DNA of 64,000 nt from JANSXG01 sp024743075 (GCA_042140185.1 CP159477.1:1-64000); one strand, 5' to 3'; positions 27,858-37,347 are shown, counted from the stretch's first letter. The notes: generated by a model from the sequence alone, not told the origin. Program-made: numbers and translations.

Positions 27858-29078
27858 GTGACGAACCACGGCGATGAACTGATCTATCTGGACCACAGCG
27901 CGACCAGCTGGCCCAAGGCGGACGGCGTGGGCGAGGCGATGGCGTCGGCGGTCGAGGCGGGCAACCCCGGCCGGGGCGGGCACCGGGCGGCGCGCGAGGC
28001 GTCGTCGATTGTCGATTCAGCCCGCGCAGCGCTGGCCTCACTGCTCGGCGAGGACGACCCGAGGCGAGTGGTGTTCACCTCGGGCTGCACGGACTCGGTG
28101 CATACGGCGATCGAGGGCGTGGTCCGGGCGTGCGAGCGCCGAGAACCGGATGACAGGCCGGAGATCGTGTTCAGTGCGATCGAGCACAACGCGGTGGCGC
28201 GGGGTGTGGCGGCCCTCGTGGAAGTCGGGCGCACGACATCGGTCGTCGTGCCGGTGGATGCAACGACGCGGGTCGCTCCTGAAGCGGTGGCGTCGGCGTG
28301 CACGGAGAAGACGCGCCTGGTGTGCGTGCTCCACGCGAGCAACGTGACCGGCGCGCTGCAGCCGATCCGGGCGGTCGTGGAAGCGGTGCGCGACAAAGCG
28401 CCGAACGCGTTGTTGCTGGTTGATGCGGCGCAGTCTATCGGGGTCGTCCCGGTCAGGCCGCACGACATGGGTGCGGATCTGGTCGCGTTCGGTTCGCACA
28501 AGGGTCTGCGCGGCCCGGCGGGCATCGGCGGGCTGTGGGTCGGCGAGCGGGCGTGGCCGGTTGATGGTGATCGCGGCGCGCGCCTGATCGACCCGGTCCG
28601 CTGCGGCGGGACGGGCACCGCCTCCGAGGGTGACGCGATGCCCGATGTCCTGCCGCTGGCGTTCGAGGCGGGGTCGGCGAACGTTCCGGCGATCGCTGGG
28701 CTCGGCGCGGCGGTGCGGCGTGTCGATCTCGCGACTATCGCGTCGAAGCAGCAACTGGCGAGAGAGTTAGTCGAGGCCCTGCATAAACGCTTCGGCGAGC
28801 GTGTGACGGTGTACGGGCGAGCGGATGGCGGCGCCGAATCGCTGCCAACGATCGCGATGAACTTCGAGGGCTGGGACTCGGGCGATCTCGCGCAGGTTCT
28901 CGACGCGTCGTTCGGCATCGCGACGCGCGCCGGGCTGCACTGCTCGCCGCGATGTCACGAGGCGCTCGGGACGACGCAGCGGGGCGGGACGCTGCGGGTC
29001 AGTCTGGGCGCGACGACGACCAAGGCCGACACGGAGCGGCTGCTCGAGGCGCTGAGCGCGGTGATCGGCTCAGCGTGA
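27858..29078 (+). CDS. class V aminotransferase / cysteine desulfurase-like protein
   Basis: A 406-residue PLP enzyme. It opens with IYLDHSATSWPK. The cofactor His and Asp are in S-A-I-E-H-N-A and L-L-V-D-A-A-Q-S, and the Schiff-base lysine is in GSHKGLRGPAG (about residue 215). A C-terminal active-loop cysteine is in GLHCSPRCHEALGT. This matches the SufS/Csd-like group, which mobilises sulfur from cysteine. No suf or isc genes are next to it. It starts at GTG 27858 and is convergent with mlaD, with a nine-base 3' overlap. Confidence 0.8.
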   Translation: MTNHGDELIYLDHSATSWPKADGVGEAMASAVEAGNPGRGGHRAAREASSIVDSARAALASLLGEDDPRRVVFTSGCTDSVHTAIEGVVRACERREPDDRPEIVFSAIEHNAVARGVAALVEVGRTTSVVVPVDATTRVAPEAVASACTEKTRLVCVLHASNVTGALQPIRAVVEAVRDKAPNALLLVDAAQSIGVVPVRPHDMGADLVAFGSHKGLRGPAGIGGLWVGERAWPVDGDRGARLIDPVRCGGTGTASEGDAMPDVLPLAFEAGSANVPAIAGLGAAVRRVDLATIASKQQLARELVEALHKRFGERVTVYGRADGGAESLPTIAMNFEGWDSGDLAQVLDASFGIATRAGLHCSPRCHEALGTTQRGGTLRVSLGATTTKADTERLLEALSAVIGSA

Positions 29079-30359
29079 GGCGCCGGGTGCTTCGATGAGC
29101 TGCTCGAGGAAGAACTCCTCGGCTTGGCGGTAGCGCTCAAAGGCCTGCTCGACCTCGCCCATCAGCGCGGCGACCTCGTCGCGATCGGGAGAATCGATCG
29201 CCGAGACCGCTTCGAGTGACTCTGCGGCGCCGCGCAGGTTGGTGACGGCGCCCGCGTAGGACCGCGCGGCGTCGTAGAGCAGTTCGTACTCGAGTTCGCG
29301 CGTGTCCGGGCGGTAGAGCAGACGCCAGGGCGAACGACGCACCTCGACGAGCGTGTCGCGCAGCTGGTCGGAGGCGAGGCGGAAGTTTGCCAGCGAAGCG
29401 CGGATCTGCGGGCGCTGTTCGCCGATGATCGAGTCTGCCTTGGCGATGGCCTCGCGTGCCTCGTCGATGCCGGACCGTCCGCTTTCCAGGATCGCGACCG
29501 CCCGGTCGGACATCTCGCCGTTGAGGCGATCCATGAAGGTGCGGGCCTGCTCGGTCACGCCGCGGGTGTTTTCGCTGGCGTCCTCGAAGTTTTGCATGGC
29601 GGTGCGGATGACGTCGCGGTTCTCCTCGATGATCGGGCGGACATCCTCGACGAGCTGCTTGAAGTCCGCAACCCGGCTCTCGATCTCCTCGGCGATGGCC
29701 GGGCCCCTCGCAACGGTCTCGTCGGCGTTGGCGGTGATCGAGTCCACGCGGTCGAGCCACGCGGGGTAGCGCTCCCGGGTCGAGCCGACGATGGTCTCGA
29801 CATCGGGCACGACGGTGTCGTTGAAGCGCCTGGTGATCTCGTTGACCCGCTCGGTGGTCTCCTGCGCGGTCGCGATGATTCGGCGCAGGGCTTCGGCCTG
29901 TTCCTCGCCGAAGCCCGTTGACGACAGGATGCCCGGCGGGGCGATGCGACCTTCGATGCGGTCGCCCTCGCTGAGCGCGCTTCCGTCGCCGAGGTTGGAG
30001 AAGTTGATCGACGCCGTACCGCCGAGGATCGGCAGCTGCAGGTACGCGATCGTGCCCTCGCGCAGCGGGATGGCCTTGTCCACCGCGATGGTGACGTCGA
30101 TGCCTTCGATGTTCTCGCCGTTCATGGCGAAGCGTCGGCCCTTGACCGTTCCGGCGATCACGCCGCCGACCGTCACGCGCGAGCCGACCTCGACGCCCTC
30201 GGCGCCCGTCTCGATGGGGAAACGGACGGTGTAGTCGCGTTTGCCGAGCGCTTCGAGCGCGCCGCCGAGGATCACGATGATCACGACCGTCGCGCTGAGG
30301 CAGACGATGACCAGCAGTCCGGCGAGGATGTTGTTCCGCTTGGCGCGCTTGTTGCTCAT
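29070..30359 (-). CDS. mlaD: MCE/MlaD-family substrate-binding protein
   Basis: A 429-residue protein. One N-terminal TM helix (about 10-33) is followed by the MCE domain (D-Y-T-V-R-F ... G-V-E-V-G-S-R-V-T-V-G-G-V-I-A-G-T-V, about 42-140). A long helical region (about 150-400) then has repeated heptads, and is expected to form the tunnel or needle seen in long MCE proteins. It works with an ABC ATPase to move phospholipids between membranes. It lies 45 bases downstream of mlaF on the same strand. The MlaE-type permease is not adjacent. Confidence 0.82.
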   Translation of the reverse strand: MSNKRAKRNNILAGLLVIVCLSATVVIIVILGGALEALGKRDYTVRFPIETGAEGVEVGSRVTVGGVIAGTVKGRRFAMNGENIEGIDVTIAVDKAIPLREGTIAYLQLPILGGTASINFSNLGDGSALSEGDRIEGRIAPPGILSSTGFGEEQAEALRRIIATAQETTERVNEITRRFNDTVVPDVETIVGSTRERYPAWLDRVDSITANADETVARGPAIAEEIESRVADFKQLVEDVRPIIEENRDVIRTAMQNFEDASENTRGVTEQARTFMDRLNGEMSDRAVAILESGRSGIDEAREAIAKADSIIGEQRPQIRASLANFRLASDQLRDTLVEVRRSPWRLLYRPDTRELEYELLYDAARSYAGAVTNLRGAAESLEAVSAIDSPDRDEVAALMGEVEQAFERYRQAEEFFLEQLIEAPGASR

Positions 30360-30404
30360 GGGTGGCTGCTCGTGCGTGGGGTCAATGGACTGTGCGCGGT
30401 TGGC

Positions 30405-31391
30405 TCAGTCATCGTCGTCCTCCAGTGCCGCGGCGACCTTGCTGCGGGTGGTCTGGATCGACGGGACGGTTTCGGTGGGTTCGTAGCCCTCGCCGAAGAG
30501 TTCCTGCTCGTAGCCCTCGCCGGACTTGCGCTCGGTGAGCGGGCCCTCGGGGTCGCCCCGGAGGAACTGGCGGATGAGGCGCTGGTCGTCGGAGAGGTCG
30601 GCGAGCTTGTCCTTGGGGGTGTCGCGGAGCTTCTCGAAGAACTCGCGGCTCTGGACGCAGAGCATCCGCCCCTTGTCGAACATCGCCATGCGGTCGGCGA
30701 TGGTGAAGGCCGAGTCCATCTCGTGGGTGACGACCACGCTGGTGACGCCGAGCTGCTTGGTCAGCGCGAGGATGAGCTGGTCGATCTCCGCGCTGGTGAC
30801 CGGGTCGAGGCCCGCCGAGGGCTCGTCGTAGAACAGGATCTTCGGGTCGAGCGCCAGCGCGCGGGCGAGGCCGGCGCGCTTCTTCATGCCGCCGGATATC
30901 TGCCCGGGGTAGCGGTCGCGGGCCTCGCGCAGGCCGACGAGCTCGAGCTTGATGGCGACCTGGATGCGGATGATCTCGGGGTCAAGGTCGGTGTGCTCCT
31001 GCAGCGGCAGGGCGACGTTCTCGCCGACGGTCATGCTGTTGAACAGCGCGCCCGACTGGAACAGGATGCCGAACTTCTTGCGGACGTTGTTCATCTCGTC
31101 TTCGCCGAGGCCGCAGATGTCCTGGCCGAAGAGCTCGACCGAGCCCTCCTCGGGCTTGAGCGAGCCGATCATGTTGCGGAGCATGGTGGACTTGCCCGAG
31201 CCGGAGCCGCCCATGATGACCATGGTCTCGCCGGGGTAGACCTCGAGGTTGACGCCGTTGAGCACGGTGAGGTCGCCGAAGCGCTTCACGAGATCGCGCA
31301 CACGGATGACCGGCTCGCCCCTGTCGAGGTGACGCAGCCCGGGCGCATTGCGCGGCTGGGGATCGGTCTGGTCGGCGTGGTCATCGCTCAT
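30405..31391 (-). CDS. mlaF: ABC transporter ATPase of the Mla/MCE system
   Basis: A 328-residue protein. It has Walker A GGSGSGKST, a Q-loop in FQSGALFNSMTV (the F-Q-S-G-A-L form typical of MlaF), signature ISGGMKKR, Walker B ILFYDEPSAGLD, and the H-loop T-H-E-M-D. A C-terminal extension of about 60 residues, ending in an acidic tail (ALEDDDD), is longer than in E. coli MlaF. It energises lipid transport with MlaD downstream. It begins a two-gene unit whose upstream side is a REP-containing patch. Confidence 0.87.
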   Translation of the reverse strand: MSDDHADQTDPQPRNAPGLRHLDRGEPVIRVRDLVKRFGDLTVLNGVNLEVYPGETMVIMGGSGSGKSTMLRNMIGSLKPEEGSVELFGQDICGLGEDEMNNVRKKFGILFQSGALFNSMTVGENVALPLQEHTDLDPEIIRIQVAIKLELVGLREARDRYPGQISGGMKKRAGLARALALDPKILFYDEPSAGLDPVTSAEIDQLILALTKQLGVTSVVVTHEMDSAFTIADRMAMFDKGRMLCVQSREFFEKLRDTPKDKLADLSDDQRLIRQFLRGDPEGPLTERKSGEGYEQELFGEGYEPTETVPSIQTTRSKVAAALEDDDD

Positions 31392-31505
31392 GGCGCGTGC
31401 AAAGCGTACCCGCGTGGCGGATTCTGGGGTAGGGACTGGGTTTCTATCGGGCGTGGGGGGCGGTGGGGTGGAGAAACGGGGGGTGGTGACCCCCGATTCA
31501 TGATT

Positions 31506-31542
31506 GGGTGGCGTGGTCTCGTCCGACGCAGTCGGGCGCAGC
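31506..31542 (+). repeat. REP palindrome copy 3 (divergent loop)
   Basis: The same GGGTGGCGTGGTCT head as the other copies, but the rest is replaced by another hairpin (GTCCGAC / GTCGGGC). It is probably a decayed or variant unit. Confidence 0.6.
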
Positions 31543-31595
31543 CCCCGGGCATTGCGGAATCGCCTGAGGTACTTTCGAATGCGATGACGACTCCT

Positions 31596-31628
31596 CGTGG
31601 GCTTCGCTGCGCGAAGACCACGCCACCC
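31596..31628 (-). repeat. REP palindrome copy 4
   Basis: A 33-base unit identical to copy 5. The hairpin arms CGTGGTCTTCGC / GCGAAGCCCACG pair with one mismatch around a GCA loop. It is inverted relative to copy 3. Confidence 0.85.
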
Positions 31629-31689
31629 GGCTGTTCTACGGAACCCAGCGTCTGCATCCTCGAATAGTCATCAGAGGCGGAGGTGACGA

Positions 31690-31974
31690 TTGCAGCCGCA
31701 GTCCAGCAAACACGAGGGCCGGGGCCCGGCCATCGCGTACTGCAGCGCCTCGGTGCTCGTTCTGGCTTACGCGTCGGTCGTGTTGAATGGCAGTATGTGG
31801 GAACTCTCGCGGGTTCACAACGGCACGGTCGCCTTTGGTGCGGCGCTGCTGATCATCGGGATGGTGTACGGTCGGAAGTCTGGCGACCGCATCCACCTGA
31901 TTCTCGCGTCCGGCGCCACGTTTCTTGTTGCGTGGCACGCGTTCTATCTGATTGTGGTGAAGCTCTACGGGTAA
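31690..31974 (+). CDS. small three-helix membrane protein
   Basis: A 94-residue protein with three hydrophobic segments (about residues 15-33, 47-60 and 70-88) separated by short polar loops. It starts at TTG 31690, supported by a strong ribosome site GGAGGTGA six bases upstream. No family was recognised. Its stop lies four bases from the stop of the convergent gene. It belongs to an accessory patch between REP copies 4 and 5. Confidence 0.6.
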   Translation: MQPQSSKHEGRGPAIAYCSASVLVLAYASVVLNGSMWELSRVHNGTVAFGAALLIIGMVYGRKSGDRIHLILASGATFLVAWHAFYLIVVKLYG

Positions 31975-31978
31975 GTTG

Positions 31979-32632
31979 TCACTCGCTCGGCACCAGCCAC
32001 GAAATCGGGACCGTAGCCTCGCAGACCTTGTCGTACCCTTCGAAGTTTTCCCAGCCGAGCGACGGGTCGATGGGCATCAGGCCGTCTTCTGGGGTCTTCA
32101 TCTTCACGAAGGTGACTTCCAACTGGTCGGCGCCGACGGTTTCGGTTCGCGGGACGCAGAACTGCATGAGAGACCACGCCTGTTCTTCTCCGAGATGGTC
32201 CATTGTTGAGTCGCCCTGTCGCGCTTCAGCCCACCATTGATGGAAGCTGTGATTCCAGATGCGCCGCGCCTCGATGAATCGTCCGTCCACCGAGACCACG
32301 CAGATGTAGTCCCAATGCCTGTTCATGTAGTTGTCGGGGCGCAGTTGCAGGCCGGAAAGATCCAAGTGGTCACAGGACGTCGAGCGCGTGATGGCCATGT
32401 AACCGTGTTCCTCGGAAAGCATGATGCCGAGGACTCCAGCGAGGTACGCGTCGTAGTCGGACTCTCGGAGTTCGAGGATCGCGGGGTCGAAGGCCGACTC
32501 TTCGTCGTCGCTCGCCCATTCGAGGTCGGGCCAGTAGACGATCGAAGCCGCGATGGCGAAGGCGATGCCCAGCGCGCAGACCAGCATCACGACGCGTGCG
32601 GCGATCTTCCTGGGGCGGTTGTTGGCGGTCAT
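31979..32632 (-). CDS. hypothetical membrane-anchored protein
   Basis: A 217-residue protein with one N-terminal TM helix (about 12-33) after a basic start (N-to-cytoplasm), then an extracytoplasmic region with no recognised family. It contains W-D-Y-I-C-V-V-S-V-D-G-R and several Trp/Cys residues. It lies between REP copies 4 and 5. Codon use seems less GC-biased than in neighbouring core genes. The function is unknown. Confidence 0.55.
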   Translation of the reverse strand: MTANNRPRKIAARVVMLVCALGIAFAIAASIVYWPDLEWASDDEESAFDPAILELRESDYDAYLAGVLGIMLSEEHGYMAITRSTSCDHLDLSGLQLRPDNYMNRHWDYICVVSVDGRFIEARRIWNHSFHQWWAEARQGDSTMDHLGEEQAWSLMQFCVPRTETVGADQLEVTFVKMKTPEDGLMPIDPSLGWENFEGYDKVCEATVPISWLVPSE

Positions 32633-32709
32633 AGCCGGTGGTCCTTGAAGTCTGTTGCGATACTCTACGAGTCAGCGGAAGACTGAGTTCGACTGCGACG
32701 GCTGCTCCT

Positions 32710-32742
32710 CGTGGGCTTCGCTGCGCGAAGACCACGCCACCC
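32710..32742 (-). repeat. REP palindrome copy 5
   Basis: Identical in its 33 bases to copy 4, about 1.1 kb away in the same orientation. It ends four bases before the stop codon of the Imm63-like gene. Confidence 0.85.
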
Positions 32743-32746
32743 GGCG

Positions 32747-33496
32747 TCAGGCCTTCTCGTCGCGGAACGGATGCCTGCTCAGCACTTCGCGCTGTTCTTC
32801 GCGTCTCCGCTCAGCCCATTCCTCGGAGAACAGTTGGAGCAGTTCGATCTCCAGTTTGAACCAACGCCTGCGACTGTCCTCTCCCTCACGCGGATGCCAG
32901 GTTACCCAGTTGCTCGCAGCGGTCCACGCGGCGTCACAGGCGAGCCAGGACAGCAACTCGTCAGGGTCGTTCGTTCTACGGCGTCTCGTCTCCCTGCCGC
33001 GTTCGGTGACGACATAAGAGTACGTACCCGCTTCGTACTCGATGTGCGGTGAACCGATGTGTGATGGTTCGGTTAGGAACTGCGGGAGCCAGTGCGCATT
33101 AGGCATGTCGACAGCTTGAGCGAACGTCTCAATGATCTCGGTGTATTGTTCCTTTAAGTCCGCAAGCGGTCCCGTCAACACGGGGTCATCGTGAGTCGGC
33201 CGTCCTACGGCAGCCGCATCAGGCAAGCTTCGCTCGTCAGGACGACCTTCCGGCAGTTGACGTGACCGTTTCCGTGACCGAATCCCACGGGCAATCAGCA
33301 CCGCGGCAAGGGACACGAAGACTGTGCCCGCCACAAGCCAAGCCGCCGCACCCGGATTACCTGACATGATGAGGACGGTGATGACGACGGAGAACGCAAT
33401 GGTGAACAGACCCGCGCCGTTCAGACCCAGCGCGGCAAGGTCCACTCTCGCGTTGGAATTGGGCTTTGGTCGCTCACCAGAATCCACAATGCGCAC
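32747..33496 (-). CDS. Imm63-like protein with two TM helices
   Basis: A 249-residue protein. Two hydrophobic segments (about residues 28-45 and 50-68) are followed by a basic linker and then a cytoplasmic-type domain (about 110-249). That domain has S-P-H-I-E-Y, V-V-T-E-R-G-R-E, R-T-N-D-P-D-E-L-L-S-W, and a tail F-S-E-E-W-A-E-R-R-R-E-E-Q-R-E ending near R-H-P-F. This layout matches the Imm63 immunity family as remembered, here joined to a membrane hairpin. No cognate toxin is visible. It overlaps the REP-rich accessory patch. Confidence 0.55.
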   Translation of the reverse strand: MRIVDSGERPKPNSNARVDLAALGLNGAGLFTIAFSVVITVLIMSGNPGAAAWLVAGTVFVSLAAVLIARGIRSRKRSRQLPEGRPDERSLPDAAAVGRPTHDDPVLTGPLADLKEQYTEIIETFAQAVDMPNAHWLPQFLTEPSHIGSPHIEYEAGTYSYVVTERGRETRRRRTNDPDELLSWLACDAAWTAASNWVTWHPREGEDSRRRWFKLEIELLQLFSEEWAERRREEQREVLSRHPFRDEKA

Positions 33497-33525
33497 CCCT
33501 CGATGACTCTCCTGACAAGCGCGGC

Positions 33526-35027
33526 TCAGTCACGGGAAACAGCCTGCGATGCCCGCCCCTTCGCCTCCACCACCGACCGCTTCACCGGCGGGGTGTCGCT
33601 CAGTTCTTGCGTTGCCATCGAGATGTCGCGGACTTCGATGAGCTTCAGGCCCCTCGGCGGTGTGATCTTCGTGCCGACGGGGACGAGCAGGCGGGTGTAG
33701 CCGAGTCGGGCGGCCTCGCGGATTCGGGCTTCCATCTGGGTGACGGGGCGGATCTCGCCGCCGAGGCCGACTTCGCCGACGGCGGCGGTGGCGTGGGGCA
33801 GGGCGCGCATGAGGTGGGAGCCGGTGATGGCCATGGCGAGCGCGAGGTCGGAGGCGGGTTCGGAGACGCGCACGCCCCCGACCGAGGAGGCGAACACATC
33901 GCGGTCGTAGAGGTTGATGCCGGCGTGCTGCTCGAGCACGGCGATGAGCATCGCGAGGCGGTTGGTGTCCACGCCCGAGGCCTTGCGCTTGACTGAGCCG
34001 GGGAAGCCGGTGGCGGTGAGGGCCTGCATCTCAACGAGCACGCAGCGCGAGCCCGAGACCGTCGGCACGACGCACGAACCGGGGCGGGGCTCGTTGCCCA
34101 GCGCCCCGCGGCGACGCTCGCGCCGTCGGGCACTTCGAGCAGGCCCTTCTGGCCCATCTCGAACAGGCCGATCTCCAGCGTGTTGCCGAAGCGGTTCTTG
34201 ATCGAGCGGACCACGCGGTGGGCGTGGTATCGGTCGCCCTCGAAGTAGAGCACGACATCGACGAGGTGCTCGAGCAGGCGCGGGCCGGCGAGCGTGCCTT
34301 CCTTGGTGACGTGCCCGACGAGCACGACGGCGACGCCCGACGCCTTGGCGAGGTAGACGAGGTCGGTGCAGCAGCGGCGGATCTGCGTGACGCTGCCGGG
34401 CGAGGCGTCGAGGTCGGCCTTGTAGACCATCTGGATGGAGTCGATGACCAGTACCTCGGGCTGGACGCGCCGGGCTTGCTCGACGATGCGCGCGAGGTTG
34501 GTGTCGGCGAGGACGAAGAGGTTGTCATCGGCCTCCGGCTCGTCGAGCACGCCGAGTCGCTCGGCGCGCAGCTTGACCTGCTCGGCGGATTCTTCGCTGG
34601 TGACGTAGAGCGTCTTGCGTTTGCGTGACGCGAGGCCGCCCATGCCCTGGAGGAGGAGGGTGGACTTGCCGATGCCCGGGTCGCCCCCGAGCAGCACGAC
34701 CGCGCCGGGGACGATGCCGCCACCGAGGACGCGATCGAACTCGCCGATGCCGGTCATCAGGCGCGGGCGCCCGGCGTCCTCGCCGGTGGCCTCGCGGATG
34801 GGCACGGCGGACGGGGTGACGCCGGAGATCAGTTCGTGCCCGTCGGGCCCCGCCGCGGCGTTGGCCCAGGCGGTGGCGAGGCCGCGCTGGGGGTCCTTGT
34901 CGGAGGATGCATCGACGGCGAGTTCTTCAAGCGAATCCCATGTGCCGCAGGACGGGCACTTGCCCATCCAGCGGAGCTCGACCGCGCCGCAGGACGAGCA
35001 GACGTAGTTGCGGCGTTTCTTTGCCAT
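33526..35027 (-). CDS. radA: DNA repair protein RadA (one frame break)
   Basis: The restored length is 500 residues. It has an N-terminal C4 zinc finger (CSSCG ... CPSCG), a RecA-like ATPase with Walker A GDPGIGKST, Walker B region V-L-V-I-D-S-I-Q, and the RadA-specific KNRFG motif. A Lon-like C-terminal domain (S-G-V-D-T-N-R-L-A ... G-E-V-G-L-G-G-E-I-R) follows. One base must be added to the C run at 34104-34107. It promotes branch migration during recombination. The C-terminal extension of about 40 residues past the Lon-like domain is polar. Two genes of the accessory patch lie downstream. Confidence 0.9.
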
Positions 35028-35065
35028 GGCCAGAGTGTAGCGAACAGGACGCTAACAGGCTTGGC

Positions 35066-36546
35066 TTAGTTCGCCGGTCGCTCGCCGAAAGAGCGGCCTT
35101 CGTGACCGTTGTGTCCGTCGTGCCCGGGATTGGCCGGACGCCTGTCGCGGGCTGCAGCGGCGTGCTCGGCGTTTCGTCGTTCCTCTCCGCTCAGGCCGCT
35201 TGTTCCGACGATCGAAACGCCTCCGGAACCTCCCGCGCCGCCGGATGCGGCCTGGCCGAAGCCATGACCGGCGTGTCCCCCATGGCCGCCGTGCCCGCCC
35301 ATGGCTTGGGCACCGTGGCCGCCGTGGCCGTCATGTGCGGTTCGACCGCGAAGATGCGCGGGAAGGATCTCCAGATCGGGGTACCTCCCTCCGAGCCCGC
35401 CGTCGCCGCCGTTGCCCGACCGCGCGCTCCCGCCGGCACCCCCATCGCCGCCACGCCCACCGGGCATGCCGAACATCGGATTGGCGTTGTCCAAGCTTGT
35501 CGTCGAACCGCCGGAGCCGCCGGCACCGCCTCGTGCGCCTCGGGCAAAGCCCGCGTGACCTCCGTTGCCACCGGTGCCGGCCGGAAGCACACCGGCGTAC
35601 TCGCCATCGGTGTTGACCAACGGCAGAGCGTCGAGTCCCTGACCGCCGTTTCCACCGTGCCCGCTGATCGCGTGAGCACCGTGCTCGCCGGGTTTTCCGG
35701 GCTGACCGGGCCCGCCCCTCTCGCCGTCGAGTGTGTCGCTGGACAGTCGTCGCACGGCGTCCTCGTCCTCGATGAAAGCGAGTTCGTCGAGCCAGTCGGG
35801 CAGGCGCCAGTCGTCCGCTTCCGCATCGCCGCCGTCTCCGGCGTTGCCGCCGCTGCGCAGTTCGACCGTTGTCGCCGAAGCGCTGCCGTCGCCACCGTCG
35901 GCGCCGTGACCGGCGACGAGGGTTGTAGTCAGGAGGTTCTCGTCGCCTTGCCAAAGGATCGCGCCGGCGGTGCGAACGGAGCCGCCGTCGCCCCCGTTCC
36001 CTGCGGCTGCACGAGCCCGCCGCTGGAGGCCTCGATCCGCTCAAGCGATGTTCGGATGATCGGGGCTTCGATCTCGATGCTTCCGCCGTCGCCGCCGTGT
36101 TGTCCGACGGTGCGCCCGTCGTTGCCGGCGCTCGGAACGAGCGCGCCGTGGAGGTCGATCGTGGCCGGGCTGAACAGGCGGATGGCCCCGCCGTGGGCGC
36201 CGGGGCCGTGGCTGAGCGTTTGAAGCGTCGCGCCCTTACTGACGGTGATCGGGCCGAGTGCCCGGATGGTGAGGTTGGGGCGTCCGGAGAGTTCGACTCC
36301 GTCGACCACGATCATGCCGTCGATACGAACTTCGCCGGCGACGCGGAACTCGACCGGGCCTTTGAAGCGGAGGGTCTCGTCGGCTTCGACGACCAGTTCG
36401 CTGACCTCGCGCACGCTTCCGGGGAAAGCAGGGGCGGCATTGTCGATCGCAGGGACTGTGGTTGTCGTGGCGCTGGTGGCCGTGACGGACGCGGCGCCGA
36501 GCGCGACGAAAGCGCCGCAGCAGAGCAGCAGGGAGCGGGCGGACAT
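35066..36546 (-). CDS. secreted glycine-rich GGxGG-repeat protein (one frame break)
   Basis: The restored length is 493 residues. A signal peptide (about 1-27) is followed by a beta-rich N-terminal half (R-F-K-G-P-V-E-F-R-V-A-G-E-V), as in proteins that start with a short beta-solenoid. From about residue 165 to the end there are runs of G-G-x-G-G with Asp, Asn, His and Ala (G-G-N-G-G-D-G-G, H-G-G-H-G-G-H-A-G-H). One base is missing in the C run 35999-36001; correcting it joins S-G-G-L-V-Q-P-Q to G-N-G-G-D-G-G. Composition recalls PE_PGRS-like and collagen-like surface proteins. The role is unknown. Confidence 0.65.
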
Positions 36547-36704
36547 GGGGATCTCCGGGTTCGAGCGGTCTTGGATCGCGGAGACGACGGGCCGCCGCGT
36601 ACCTGTTCAGGGTATCAGCGGGTTGGTCGGGTTCAAAGAAAATTCTGCGTCGCGGATTCCGAAGGAGGGTGTAGGCTGAACCCGAGCCGCGAGGAGGAAC
36701 CGTG

Positions 36705-36919
36705 ATGGCACCGCTTCCCTACATCATCCTGCTGTGCGTTGTCAGTTGTGTCGTCGCGGTCTCGACGTCGCTGATCATGCGTGCGATCGGGTACGCGGAT
36801 CAGGCAACGATCGGTGCGGCGGTTGCCGCGGCGGCGAGCAGCGGGGTGATGGCCTCGGCGTGGATTGCGCGGGCGCCGCCGAGGATGAGGACGACGAAAC
36901 AGAAGCGGTCGGCGACTGA
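36705..36919 (+). CDS. tiny membrane protein (one frame break)
   Basis: The restored product is 71 residues. TM helix one is MAPLPYIILLCVVSCVVAVS, then a loop, a second Ala-rich helix (about residues 35-56), and a strongly acidic tail (EDEDDETEAVGD). GAGGAGG precedes ATG 36705. One base near 36877 must be added for the acidic tail; otherwise the frame runs on into the convergent gene. With the correction it stops six bases before the convergent stop, which supports it. No family was recognised. Confidence 0.5.
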
Positions 36920-36924
36920 ACGGC

Positions 36925-37287
36925 TCAGCCCATCGAGGCAGGGTTCGCCGAGCGCTCGCGTGACTCTCGGTCGTCGCGCAGCGCTTTGAGCAGCTGCTCG
37001 GCCTTTTTCGAACTGAGCATGCCCCAGGAGACCGCGTCGGCGATCTTCTTTTCGAATTCGGTCTCGTCGGCACCCATCATGGTCCGGGCGTCGGCGGGGG
37101 AGATGGAGCCTTCGGCGACGTAGGCCGCGATCTCGCGACGGGTGCGTTCGCGCTGGCGGGTCTGCGAAAGTTGGCGGAGGTTGCTGACGAGGACCCACAC
37201 GATGGTGGTCGCGAACACCCCGGTCCAGAACAGAACGGGGACCTCAACGGCTGCGAGGGTTGCCGGGAGTGTGGACGGTTCGAGCAT
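36925..37287 (-). CDS. small membrane protein, paralogue 2 of tandem pair
   Basis: A 120-residue protein with one TM helix (about 17-36), then a cytoplasmic domain. It shares with its upstream neighbour a nearly invariant block: TRREIAAYVAEGSISPADAR, T-M-M-G, E-F-E-K-K-I-A-D-A-V, W-G-M-L-S-S-K-K-A-E-Q-L-L, D-R-E-S-R-E-R. GAGGAGG lies eight bases before ATG 37287. The family is unknown; the block recalls short C-terminal oligomerisation (SHOCT-like) domains but was not matched to one. Confidence 0.65.
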   Translation of the reverse strand: MLEPSTLPATLAAVEVPVLFWTGVFATTIVWVLVSNLRQLSQTRQRERTRREIAAYVAEGSISPADARTMMGADETEFEKKIADAVSWGMLSSKKAEQLLKALRDDRESRERSANPASMG

Positions 37288-37347
37288 CGTTGATCCTCCT
37301 CGATCACGGGTCGGTTGAGAGCGACGGCTCCGTCGCCGGTTCGGCGA

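Larger units (their letters stand above)
31392..31689. other. intergenic patch with two REP copies
   Basis: About 300 bases without a gene, between divergent mlaF and a small membrane-protein gene. It contains REP copies 3 and 4 in opposite orientation and a G-rich tract near 31450-31490. The mlaF promoter should be here; none could be pinned. Confidence 0.5.

Noticed and set aside
31596..32742. Composite transposon with copies 4 and 5 as ends
   Set aside because: The ends are REP hairpins in the same orientation, too short for transposon ends. No transposase lies between and no target duplication is visible.
35066..36030. GGxGG tract considered as a tandem DNA repeat or CRISPR-like array
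   Set aside because: Units are irregular at DNA level, with no constant repeat and spacer; the periodicity is at the protein level.
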